Below are positions 24,820 through 33,350 of a stretch of DNA of 64,000 nt, piece by piece. The notes beneath the pieces are model-generated. The model was not told where the DNA came from and searched no databases. It was given only the letters and a program-made list of their open reading frames with translations. Both the position numbers and the translations under genes were made by a program. The stretch comes from Paenibacillus zeirhizosphaerae (lineage in GTDB: Bacteria > Bacillota > Bacilli > Paenibacillales > Paenibacillaceae). The stretch is taken from assembly GCF_030705605.1 (NCBI RefSeq), contig NZ_JAPCKK010000031.1, positions 186,001-250,000 on the forward strand. Reading direction: 5' to 3'. The stretch's first letter is position 1, and every line of letters begins with the position of its first letter.

Positions 24820-26487
24820 TCAGCTTCCTTCCGACTGCAGCATGCGATGGGCCAGCAAAGCCATTTCCAGGCAGCGTCTCTTGTCGGGTGACAGCAAATC
24901 CGCACCGACAATTTCAGTGATTTTCGTAAGTCGGTTGTACAACGTTTGCCGATGGATGTAGAGTCTGTCGGCTGTATCCTTTTTAGAGCCGCGGCATTGA
25001 AAATACATATCCAGCGTGTCCAGTAGCTGCATTTGATGCTCCTGATCGTATGTTATGAGAGCACCTAGGTGGTCTTCGACAAAGGTGACAAGAAAAGGAG
25101 CTCTAGGCACAGCCTTTAGCATCTGATAGATTCCGAGATCGTCATAAAACAGGATATCCTTCATACGTGCCACACCTCGCGCGGTTTCTATAACCTGATA
25201 CGCCTCGTGAAAGCTCTGGTCTGACTCCAGCACCCGGCTCCTGCTCTTCCCGAAGCCTGCATGAATGCGCACTCCATGCAGTTCTTCTTCCGTATACCGG
25301 ATCAGATGCTGAACAATATCCGACAAGGTGGCCCGCAGGTTGGACAAGGAGCGTACCGTTATCGATTCCTTGGCACATAACAGATAACACTGGTTACCCT
25401 TCATCATCAGCAGGCTGTGCAAATTATTTTTCTTGAGCAGGGAGCGCAGCAGGACAAGGATATCCTGGTGAATCGCTTCGCGGCGCACCTGGACTGCTTC
25501 CTTGTCAATTGACTCCACCTCAATCATCCCTGCCATGAACAGATATTCACCCTTGGCAAGCAGACGGAGCCCCATCCGGGTCTGGGCCTGCTCCTCACTT
25601 CTGATTTGTCTATTAATTAACTCCTGGATCAGTTCATTTTGATTCCGTAACAGCCGTTCCTCCAGAAACTGAGTGCGCAGGACAAGTGTCGCAGCCGCTT
25701 TGGCTGTATAGTCGAGTAACAGCGATACGGCTTCTCCCGGCTTCTCACCCTGCAGCACAATACCGACGGCGGAAAACACCTGCCCAAAGCAAACGACCGG
25801 CTGAAATAAAACCGAGGTATGGCTGGTCAATGGAAAAAGAAGATGAACATCCTGGTCCGCATGAATCCGCCCCTCCACTTCACGTCCGTATAGATCCTCC
25901 AGCTCCTCGGCGAGCCCCGCATCGATGGAAGGCATGAACCGGTTAGCGTCAATCGAGGATATATAAACCACCGGTCTGGATACATAATCATACAGCAGTC
26001 GCAATATGGCGGTCATATCCGAGCTGCGCAGTGTCTCCTGCTGGAGCTTACGCGAGAAGCTTTCCAGATTTTTCAACAGCAGATGATGACGGTTAATGAG
26101 CAAAGAGTGAATGTCCTGTGTAATTTCGACAAAACGGACCGGCTGTTCAAATACGATGACTGGAAAATCATGCTCCTCGGCCCATTGCAAAATTTCGTCG
26201 GGAACCGCATCAATCGTAGTGCCGAATTCCACGCATAAACCGGCCGCTCCCTGGCTGAACAACTGCTTCATATATTCAATTCGTTCTTCCTCGTAACGCT
26301 TCAGCCACAACCCTGTCGTCAAAATAAGATCATTTCTGCTCACAAAGGGGGAGATATGCGTAATTTCCAGCACATGCACCCAGCCGACCAGACGGTGACC
26401 CCCCCGTTCTCCCGCAGCAAGCTTAGCCCGATGGAATACTGGACGCTTTAACATTTCAGCAATAGTAAGCTGCTCTTCACCGTTCAT
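24820..26487 (-). CDS. PucR/CdaR family regulator, AdeR-like activator of ald
   Basis: About 555 residues from the ATG at 26487 (MNGEEQLTIAEMLKRPVF), with GAGGTGA five bases upstream. N-terminal PucR sensor domain (about 1-125, with RNDLILTTGLWL), a central region, and a C-terminal HTH_30 domain (KKDTADRLYIHRQTLYNRLTKI). It is divergent from alanine dehydrogenase. In Bacillus subtilis ald is activated by the PucR-family protein AdeR in response to alanine, so the same role is likely here. That assignment rests on family and position. Confidence 0.85.
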   Translation of the reverse strand: MNGEEQLTIAEMLKRPVFHRAKLAAGERGGHRLVGWVHVLEITHISPFVSRNDLILTTGLWLKRYEEERIEYMKQLFSQGAAGLCVEFGTTIDAVPDEILQWAEEHDFPVIVFEQPVRFVEITQDIHSLLINRHHLLLKNLESFSRKLQQETLRSSDMTAILRLLYDYVSRPVVYISSIDANRFMPSIDAGLAEELEDLYGREVEGRIHADQDVHLLFPLTSHTSVLFQPVVCFGQVFSAVGIVLQGEKPGEAVSLLLDYTAKAAATLVLRTQFLEERLLRNQNELIQELINRQIRSEEQAQTRMGLRLLAKGEYLFMAGMIEVESIDKEAVQVRREAIHQDILVLLRSLLKKNNLHSLLMMKGNQCYLLCAKESITVRSLSNLRATLSDIVQHLIRYTEEELHGVRIHAGFGKSRSRVLESDQSFHEAYQVIETARGVARMKDILFYDDLGIYQMLKAVPRAPFLVTFVEDHLGALITYDQEHQMQLLDTLDMYFQCRGSKKDTADRLYIHRQTLYNRLTKITEIVGADLLSPDKRRCLEMALLAHRMLQSEGS

Positions 26488-26664
26488 TCGCTCACCTCTT
26501 ATGTCATAATAAATAACATGAATATTCGATTTTCTACCAAATCGCGCCAGACATATCATCATAATGTCTATCTAAATCTCAGAAATCATCGACACTATGT
26601 ATGATGCCATTCCTTAGCACCCCTTGTAAACTGGTATTAAATCTAACATACGAGGTGCATGACG

Positions 26665-27795
26665 ATGATCATCGGAGTTCCCAAAGAAATCAAGAATAAT
26701 GAAAACCGGGTGGCCCTGACCCCTGCAGGAGCCTCCGAACTGGTTCGCCGGGGTCACACCGTACTGATCGAACAGCATGCCGGTACGGAAAGCGGATTTC
26801 AGGATGAGGAATATGTGGAGGCGGGTGCTTCCCTGCTCGGAGCGGCGGCCGAGGTTTGGTCCCGGTCCGAAATGATTATGAAGGTAAAAGAACCACTGGA
26901 AAGTGAATACGGCTACTTCCGTCCCGGCCTCATCCTGTTCACTTACCTCCATCTTGCAGCCGAGCCGTCCCTGGCCAAAGCTCTGACCGAAAGTGGTGTT
27001 ACGGCCATCGCTTATGAAACGATCACCGTCGGCGGAACGCTCCCACTGCTGACTCCGATGAGTGAGGTAGCCGGACGCATGTCGGTGCAGATCGGGGCCC
27101 AGCTTCTCGAAAGGCCTAAAGGAGGCAAAGGCATCCTGCTATCCGGAGTACCCGGCGTCAAGCGCGGCAAAGTCGTCATCATCGGCGGTGGTGTCGTTGG
27201 AACCAACGCAGCCAAGCTCGCTGTCGGACTTGGGGCTGATGTGACCGTCATCGACCTGAGCCTCCATAGACTGCGGCAGATGGATGATATTTTCGGCAAC
27301 CAAATCAACACACTGGTATCCACCCCTGCCAACATCGCCCAAGCCGCCGCAGAGGCCGACCTGCTGATTGGAGCTGTCCTGATCCCCGGTGCCAAAGCTC
27401 CGAAGCTTGTTACGGAGGACATGGTCAAATCGATGCAGCCGGGGTCCGTTATTGTGGATGTTGCTATTGACCAGGGAGGCATCGTCGAGACAATCGACCG
27501 GATTACAACGCATGATCAGCCTACTTATGTAAAGCACGGGGTTGTGCACTATGCGGTAGCCAACATGCCGGGAGCCGTTCCACAGACCTCCACCATCGCG
27601 TTAACGAACGCTACCATGCCTTTTGCCGTGCAAATTGCAGACCAAGGGGCTCAGGAAGCCATTCGCAGCAGCGAGGCCATACGAAACGGTACCAATGCCA
27701 TGAACGGAAAAATTACGTACGAAGCGGTCGCGCATGATTTGGGTTATGACTATGTGCCCGTCCTTCAGGCTATGCAGGAAGCGGCACTCCACTGA
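26665..27795 (+). CDS. ald: Alanine dehydrogenase
   Basis: NAD-dependent oxidative deamination of L-alanine to pyruvate and ammonia, used for growth on alanine and in sporulation. 376 residues starting MIIGVPKEIKNNENRVALTP, the canonical N-terminus. The ATG at 26665 lies seven bases after GAGGTG; the ATG at 26659 abuts that site. Catalytic Lys in MKVKEP and His in TYLHLA, Rossmann motif IIGGGVVGTNAAKLA. Divergent from an AdeR-like activator. A partial copy of the dispersed repeat begins at the stop codon. Confidence 0.95.
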   Translation: MIIGVPKEIKNNENRVALTPAGASELVRRGHTVLIEQHAGTESGFQDEEYVEAGASLLGAAAEVWSRSEMIMKVKEPLESEYGYFRPGLILFTYLHLAAEPSLAKALTESGVTAIAYETITVGGTLPLLTPMSEVAGRMSVQIGAQLLERPKGGKGILLSGVPGVKRGKVVIIGGGVVGTNAAKLAVGLGADVTVIDLSLHRLRQMDDIFGNQINTLVSTPANIAQAAAEADLLIGAVLIPGAKAPKLVTEDMVKSMQPGSVIVDVAIDQGGIVETIDRITTHDQPTYVKHGVVHYAVANMPGAVPQTSTIALTNATMPFAVQIADQGAQEAIRSSEAIRNGTNAMNGKITYEAVAHDLGYDYVPVLQAMQEAALH

Positions 27796-27830
27796 GACGC
27801 TCCGAAAACGAAGCATTCCTCCAATCCCTA
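27794..27830. repeat. Dispersed repeat, partial copy C
   Basis: About 35 bases match the left inner arm of copies A and B (GACGCTCCGAAAACGAAGCA, then TTCCTCCAATC). The copy begins right at the ald stop codon and the rest of the element is missing, so it is a truncated or decayed copy. Confidence 0.6.
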
Positions 27831-27856
27831 AAAGGGAACCCGCGTTTGGTAAAAAG

Positions 27857-27906
27857 AAAAGGGGCTGTCTCTCAGTAAAAGGAATTTACTAAGAGACAAC
27901 CCTTTT
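27857..27906. terminator. Strong bidirectional terminator between ald and the XRE gene
   Basis: AAAAGGGGCTGTCTCTCAGTAA pairs almost fully with TTACTAAGAGACAACCCTTTT (one small bulge and mismatches). A-rich and T-rich flanks on both sides suit both the ald message and the convergent XRE message. Confidence 0.88.
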
Positions 27907-27955
27907 CATGCTAGCAGAAATCTAACGAATAAGAGAAAGGTTTCTTCGAACAGCT

Positions 27956-29371
27956 TCACCCGTTCTGCAGGACCGGAAGCGCCCCGTCGCTCCCGTCGCT
28001 GTATACATTCTCCGCTTCCCTTCTGAACGAAGCATATGTATTTTTAAACCGATTCTGCATTGATCCTGCCTTGTCACGATGCTCTTCATAGAGAAACATA
28101 CACTGCAGCAGGATATCCTTCATGCCGCTTTCGCGGGCGAAGCGGACGCTGTGCAGAAGAGCTTCGAACCCTTCCTTAAATCGATCCCCTGCGATCAGGT
28201 AAGAGGCATAATAATAGTATAGCCGAGCACGACTGCTCTTCTCCGGAAAAGGTCCTCTGTGGATGACCATCCATTCACCATGAATCTTCTGCGCGAATAA
28301 GGAAAGCTCTTCATCTATATTGTAATGATACTCTACTGCTGCCCTTAACATATTCGCAACTCCTTCTTCCGCTTCCCGAGGGTGACGCTGCAGGAATTGA
28401 ACATAGGAAGGAAGAACGTCACTGCAGCCCGCCAGCAGGTCAAGCTCCAAGAGCTTCCCTTCGGCGATTACCTCGAGCATGCGCACGGCCGACGCAGCCC
28501 TGTCCTCGAAACCCGCTATCCTGCTCATATCTTTGCAGACAGCTACACATTCGCGTGCTCCCATAAGATCCCCCAGTTCGACCAGGGCAGACGCTTTAAG
28601 AAGCTGGCTCCGTGCGTAATAGACTGCTGGTATCCGCACATTCTCGTCTGTTTGGGCGATCATTTCCCTTTCCTTGCTGCCTTTACCGGTACGGGACAAG
28701 GCCAAAGCCAGCTCGCCCAACTCAACCGCATACCGGTAAGCATCTTCCCATCTGCCTGCCACCGCAAATTGCTCAGCCAGATTCCATAATCCATCCATCG
28801 TGCAGTCATCGGGAAGACGGAAGCGGTAAGGGATGAAGCGGATCGCTGCGTCCGTCGGTCTGTCCTGAAACCTGCGGGCAATCAGAAACATCCGATACTG
28901 GCTCATGGCCAGCCTCTCCGAATGACTGTATTTCTCACTCTCCGTGACACATTCGTACAGAATGGACGCCTCTGCAAAGTACCCTTCCTCATACATCAAG
29001 CCTGCAGTCTCATAAATCCCGGTGATATGGGCAAGATCATCCAGCAGTTGCCCAAGCACCTTCCTGATACATTCTTTCTTTCCTAAGGAAGCGCAACGCA
29101 TCAGGAAGGGGCGAAGCCGGCGCCAATGTGGAGCGGCCTGGTTGAAACACTCGTCAATAAACATCTCATACAAAGCTCCTTCCTCATAACCCATGCCTCC
29201 CGTAATCCGGTCCAACTGGCCCACAGATAACGGTTTGGGACAATGAGTATTCAGAATGGAGCTTAGCGTGCCCCGATTGATCCCTGTAATCCGCGAGAAC
29301 CCCTCCAAGGTAAGATGATTGTGTTCCAAATGCTCTCTTAACAAGTCGCGTATCGTAGTTGTGTGTTTCAC
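27956..29371 (-). CDS. XRE family regulator with long helical-repeat C-terminus
   Basis: About 471 residues. An N-terminal helix-turn-helix (HLTLEGFSRITGINRGTLSSIL) is followed by about 380 residues of helical hairpins that look like degenerate TPR repeats (AGLMYEEGYFAEASILYECV, ASALVELGDLMGARECVAV, YYASYLIAGDRFKEGFEALL). This is the layout of RRNPP-type peptide-sensing regulators, but no small signal-peptide gene was found beside it. GGGGGTGG suits a GTG start at 29371 better than the GTG at 29380. It lies downstream of the NRPS-like gene on the same strand, beyond that gene's terminator. Confidence 0.75.
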   Translation of the reverse strand: MKHTTTIRDLLREHLEHNHLTLEGFSRITGINRGTLSSILNTHCPKPLSVGQLDRITGGMGYEEGALYEMFIDECFNQAAPHWRRLRPFLMRCASLGKKECIRKVLGQLLDDLAHITGIYETAGLMYEEGYFAEASILYECVTESEKYSHSERLAMSQYRMFLIARRFQDRPTDAAIRFIPYRFRLPDDCTMDGLWNLAEQFAVAGRWEDAYRYAVELGELALALSRTGKGSKEREMIAQTDENVRIPAVYYARSQLLKASALVELGDLMGARECVAVCKDMSRIAGFEDRAASAVRMLEVIAEGKLLELDLLAGCSDVLPSYVQFLQRHPREAEEGVANMLRAAVEYHYNIDEELSLFAQKIHGEWMVIHRGPFPEKSSRARLYYYYASYLIAGDRFKEGFEALLHSVRFARESGMKDILLQCMFLYEEHRDKAGSMQNRFKNTYASFRREAENVYSDGSDGALPVLQNG

Positions 29372-29522
29372 ATTATCCACCCCCAGCTACGAAAATGATC
29401 ATCCATGAACGAAACACCATAATTTGGAATAAGTTAATTATATTTTCAATCTACTCGTTCAGTCAATTCCATTTTTCCAAAAGAAAAAAACATCTATCGA
29501 CGTATTTCCCAACAACTCAGCC

Positions 29523-29558
29523 AAAAAACCCCTTATCCGACAAAATGCCGTTAAGGGG
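29523..29558 (-). terminator. Terminator of the NRPS-like gene
   Basis: CCCCTTA (29529-29535) pairs with TAAGGGG (29552-29558) and the minus strand continues TTTTTTGG. It lies about 30 bases after the NRPS stop codon and separates it from the XRE gene. Confidence 0.8.
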
Positions 29559-29589
29559 TGGGAGTCGAATTCAGTTTTGCAGATTAAAA

Positions 29590-32500
29590 TCAAGTGTTTA
29601 CCATTGCTGTCGTTTTCGGGAAATAACCCACTTTGATGGCATGGTTTATCATGTTCTCCATGAAGCGGCTGTTGGGAGGAGCGCACGTAATGCCGATCCC
29701 ATACAGAGCCTCAGAGGTCAACGCACATCCGTAACGGTAACGGGAATCCTTCGCGCCGTCTCCTTCAAGCTGGGCCATCGCTAACTTAACGCCTTCCGTA
29801 TTTTTCGGAGCAGCGGGATCAAATAGCCATGCCCTGTACGCATCCTGCTCCATCCATTCAATTTCATATCCATATTCACGGATGAGATTGACCCACGAGG
29901 TATACGAAATCGTCTGCGGATTGCAAATATGGAACACCCTCCCCAAAGAATGGGGTTGCAGCGCGAGGGCAACGATCGATTTCCCTGCGTAATCGATCGG
30001 CGTGAAGTCGACCTCCCATTGTACCTTTGGAGCTTTGCCGAGCAGCAGCATTGCCTTTAACATGCGATAGAATGAATTGCTGTCGATATTTTTCTGGAAA
30101 AGCCCGCTTTCCGAATGACAGGACAAATTGCCTGCCCGGTAAATGCTGACATGCAGCCCCTGCTGTGCCGCAACCCTAAGCGCCTTCTCCGCTTCCAGCT
30201 TGCTGTTCGTGTACAGGTTCTCCACCTTAAGACTCGGACGCAACGTCTGTTCGCTTACGACCTCCTCCCACTGCCCGCTTAATGCCAGGTCTTCCGGTAT
30301 GCCCATCGTCGAAATATGATGGAACCGGACAGGGTTTACACATCCACGCGCAAGCTCGATTAAGGAAAGCGTACCGGCTATGTTCGTTTTCGCGAATTGC
30401 TCTTCGTCTCCGAAATGCCTCACGTCAGCGGCGCTATGAACAATCATGTCCAGTACGCCTGTCAGCTCATGTATCACTTTAGGCGAGATACCAAGGTGCT
30501 CGCGTTCCAAATCTCCTTCCACTACAATAACGCGGTCCTTCATGAGCTCATGAACGGACGGGCCAAAGAAATAGTCCATATGGCTCTGAATCCGTATCAT
30601 ACCCGGAATAATTCCCGGGCGGACCAGGCAATACACAGTGGCTTTGCTTTGGACAAGCAGCTCATGCAGCAAATAAGCGCCGAGATATCCAGTAGCTCCC
30701 GTTAATAACACGGCTTTAGGCTCCTGAAAGCTGATTTCAGCATTTCCGCTTCGCTGCGGGATAGGCGGATGCTCTTCTAACGAAATAGCAGGTCCGGCCA
30801 ACAGGGCAGAACGCTCCTCCGTTCGCGGCTTGTCCACCGTCAGTTGCCCGATGTGTGCGGATAGCGCTTCGATCGTCCGGTGCTGGAAGAAATCGTTGAT
30901 TTTCAAATCCGGGTAATGCGGCTTTAACAGGACCAGGACGTGGATGATCGCCAAAGAGTCGCCGCCAATCGAGAAAAAGTCGTCGTACCGGCCCACCTGC
31001 TCCAGCTTCAGCACTTCCTGCCACGACTCCGCAATACGCCGCTCGATAGCCGTAGCCGGCGCTTCGAATTCGGCTTCCGACACGGCCAGCACCCGATGAT
31101 CATAGTTGCTCAGACTTTTCCGGTCGATTTTCCCTGTTGGAGAGGTCGGCATGGCGTCAAGCTGGACAATCCATTTCGGAACGAAATAGGAAGGCAGCTT
31201 CGTTCCCAGCAAACGCTTAATGGCAGAGGATGGCAATAAGCTGCCGTCTTTCGTCGTAAAGTAGCCGACCAGCATATTTTGTCCGTCCGCATCTTTCTTG
31301 GCAATGACGGCCACGTTTTGTACGTTAGGGATTTTGGCGAAGCTGTCCTCGATTTCCCCGATTTCAATGCGATGACCCCGAATTTTAAGCTGGGAATCAC
31401 GGCGGCCGACGTATTCGATCGTTCCGTCCGGGAGCAGCTTCGCAATATCGCCGGATTTATAGATTTGTCCTTCGCCAAACGGATTAGCGATAAAGGCTTC
31501 CGCCGTTTTTTCCGGCTGGTTCAGGTAGCCTTTGGCCAGGCCAACTGTAGAGATATATACTTCACCATGCACGTTAACCGGACACAGTTGATCTTCTTCA
31601 TTAACGATATAGACCTTGTAATTATGTATCGGTCTACCGATTGGAACATTCGTCAAGTCGTCCGGAATGAAACCACGAATCGTGTGTGTTGTCGTGCATA
31701 CGGTGCATTCTGTTGGCCCATAGACGTTGACAATGTCGATCGCATCCTTGAATTTACGCTGGAATGCGCGAATCTGCTCGCCGTAAAGCGCTTCGCCCGC
31801 TACCGTAATCAGCTTTACACCGGATAGCTTGCGGTAGCCTTCGTCTGATAAATACGCGGACAGTTGGTTGAAAAATACGGTCGGAAGAATCGTAATGATG
31901 GTTGTTCCCGTTCTTTCGATGGCTCCAGCAAACTCCTCGACCGATACCCGTTCCTCATGCGACAGCAAATACAGATGCGCACCGTAAAATAACGCTCCGA
32001 TCGTATCCCACACCGAGGCGTCAAAGCTATAGGTGGCGAACTGCGTAAGCACATCTTCGGGTCCAATCCGGCAATCCGTGCGGACCGTTTCGCCTAAGTT
32101 AACTACGCCTTCATGCGCGATCAGCGCTCCCTTAGGCCTTCCCGTTGAGCCAGACGTGTAAATGATATAAGCGAGATCATCGGGTCTCACCCCGTTATCG
32201 ACATTCCCGGTGTCTTCATAAGCATCCGTTATGCCGGAATCCATTGGAATAGTCTCCTTAACCGTCTTCACTTCCGCACACAGCAGCGTTACCTGCTCTG
32301 TATATTCGGTTTTGGTCAGGATGAAGGAAGAACCCGTATCCGCCAAAATGTAGCGATTGCGATCTTCAGGATGCTCAGGGTCAACCGGGACGTATATACC
32401 TCCCGCCTTGAGGATGCCAAGCAGACTAACGATAAGCTCAAGACTCCGCTCCATAAAGATCGTGACGAATTCACCCTTACGCAATCCCCGGTCCAGAAGC

Positions 32501-33279
32501 ATCCGGGCGGTACGATTCGCTTTTTCGTTTAATTGCTGGTACGTAAGCTGCCCATGGATCGACGACACCGCTATCCGTTCCGGATATAAAGCAGCCGCCT
32601 GCTCGAACATGCCATGGACGGTCATCGATTTGTCGTAAGGCCATGCCGTATCGTTCATTTGCTCATAGACAGCTTTATCCTGCTCCGTCAAAATATCGAT
32701 GGCGGCGGTCAGGCGGTCTGCATCCGTAAGCGCCGCATGGAGCAACGTATGGAAATATTGAACGTACCTGCGAACCGTGCCTCCCAAGAGGACGGAGCTG
32801 TCGTAAGTCACGCGTATGGTCCAACGACCGCCGCTATCAAGCAGTTGCCAGTTCAGCAGCTCCTGTTCCGTCCCAATCGGCTGTCCAACCGAGAACCGGG
32901 TGTCAAACTGAAGCTCCGGGGCAGCGGCCGCGCCTGCAGCCATTTGAGCGGTTATGCTGCTTTTTAGACTGGTGAAGGTTTGTTTCTGTTCGAAGCTCAT
33001 CAGCAGCGGAACGGCTTTTCCTTCGTTCGAGATCCATTCCGCTATAATGTCGGTTTCGCCCGATAAACGGTACAGCAGCGCAAAATAAGCGGCTGCCACA
33101 ACCTCAACTTGCTCTCTGCCGTCCGCCAATTGCCCGAGCTTGACGCTCAGGCCTTCCTCCATGAGAACATCTACTGTTAAATAGGAATACGTGCGGCTGT
33201 GACGTGACGAATCGAGCGGGATGAATAGCAGTGGACTTTCAGTTACCAAAGCAGTTGTATGATGATTAATCTCCGTCAT
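29590..33279 (-). CDS. Single-module NRPS-like enzyme: partial C - A - T - thioester reductase
   Basis: About 1229 residues from the ATG at 33279, ten bases after AGGAGG. About 1-200 resemble only the C-terminal half of a condensation domain; no HHxxxDG motif exists. Adenylation domain at about 210-720 (YTSGSTGRPKGALI, YGPTECTVCT, GRRDSQLKIRGHRIE). Carrier domain with phosphopantetheine serine in FFSIGGDSLA (about 760). C-terminal reductase (about 855-1215) with NAD(P) motif LLTGATGYLGAYLL and catalytic Tyr/Lys in YTNSKLEAEKAL. It should activate one amino acid and release it reductively as aldehyde or alcohol. Reading residues by position against GrsA gives D-A-W-T-T-A-V-V-C, suggesting a hydrophobic or aromatic substrate. 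Directly downstream of a chemoreceptor gene. Confidence 0.88.
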   Translation of the reverse strand: MTEINHHTTALVTESPLLFIPLDSSRHSRTYSYLTVDVLMEEGLSVKLGQLADGREQVEVVAAAYFALLYRLSGETDIIAEWISNEGKAVPLLMSFEQKQTFTSLKSSITAQMAAGAAAAPELQFDTRFSVGQPIGTEQELLNWQLLDSGGRWTIRVTYDSSVLLGGTVRRYVQYFHTLLHAALTDADRLTAAIDILTEQDKAVYEQMNDTAWPYDKSMTVHGMFEQAAALYPERIAVSSIHGQLTYQQLNEKANRTARMLLDRGLRKGEFVTIFMERSLELIVSLLGILKAGGIYVPVDPEHPEDRNRYILADTGSSFILTKTEYTEQVTLLCAEVKTVKETIPMDSGITDAYEDTGNVDNGVRPDDLAYIIYTSGSTGRPKGALIAHEGVVNLGETVRTDCRIGPEDVLTQFATYSFDASVWDTIGALFYGAHLYLLSHEERVSVEEFAGAIERTGTTIITILPTVFFNQLSAYLSDEGYRKLSGVKLITVAGEALYGEQIRAFQRKFKDAIDIVNVYGPTECTVCTTTHTIRGFIPDDLTNVPIGRPIHNYKVYIVNEEDQLCPVNVHGEVYISTVGLAKGYLNQPEKTAEAFIANPFGEGQIYKSGDIAKLLPDGTIEYVGRRDSQLKIRGHRIEIGEIEDSFAKIPNVQNVAVIAKKDADGQNMLVGYFTTKDGSLLPSSAIKRLLGTKLPSYFVPKWIVQLDAMPTSPTGKIDRKSLSNYDHRVLAVSEAEFEAPATAIERRIAESWQEVLKLEQVGRYDDFFSIGGDSLAIIHVLVLLKPHYPDLKINDFFQHRTIEALSAHIGQLTVDKPRTEERSALLAGPAISLEEHPPIPQRSGNAEISFQEPKAVLLTGATGYLGAYLLHELLVQSKATVYCLVRPGIIPGMIRIQSHMDYFFGPSVHELMKDRVIVVEGDLEREHLGISPKVIHELTGVLDMIVHSAADVRHFGDEEQFAKTNIAGTLSLIELARGCVNPVRFHHISTMGIPEDLALSGQWEEVVSEQTLRPSLKVENLYTNSKLEAEKALRVAAQQGLHVSIYRAGNLSCHSESGLFQKNIDSNSFYRMLKAMLLLGKAPKVQWEVDFTPIDYAGKSIVALALQPHSLGRVFHICNPQTISYTSWVNLIREYGYEIEWMEQDAYRAWLFDPAAPKNTEGVKLAMAQLEGDGAKDSRYRYGCALTSEALYGIGITCAPPNSRFMENMINHAIKVGYFPKTTAMVNT

Positions 33280-33350
33280 TTTGTTCATTCCTCCTGAGCA
33301 GTAAAATGTCTCCACATCAGCCTCGATGTTAGGACAAAAGATGGTTTGCC

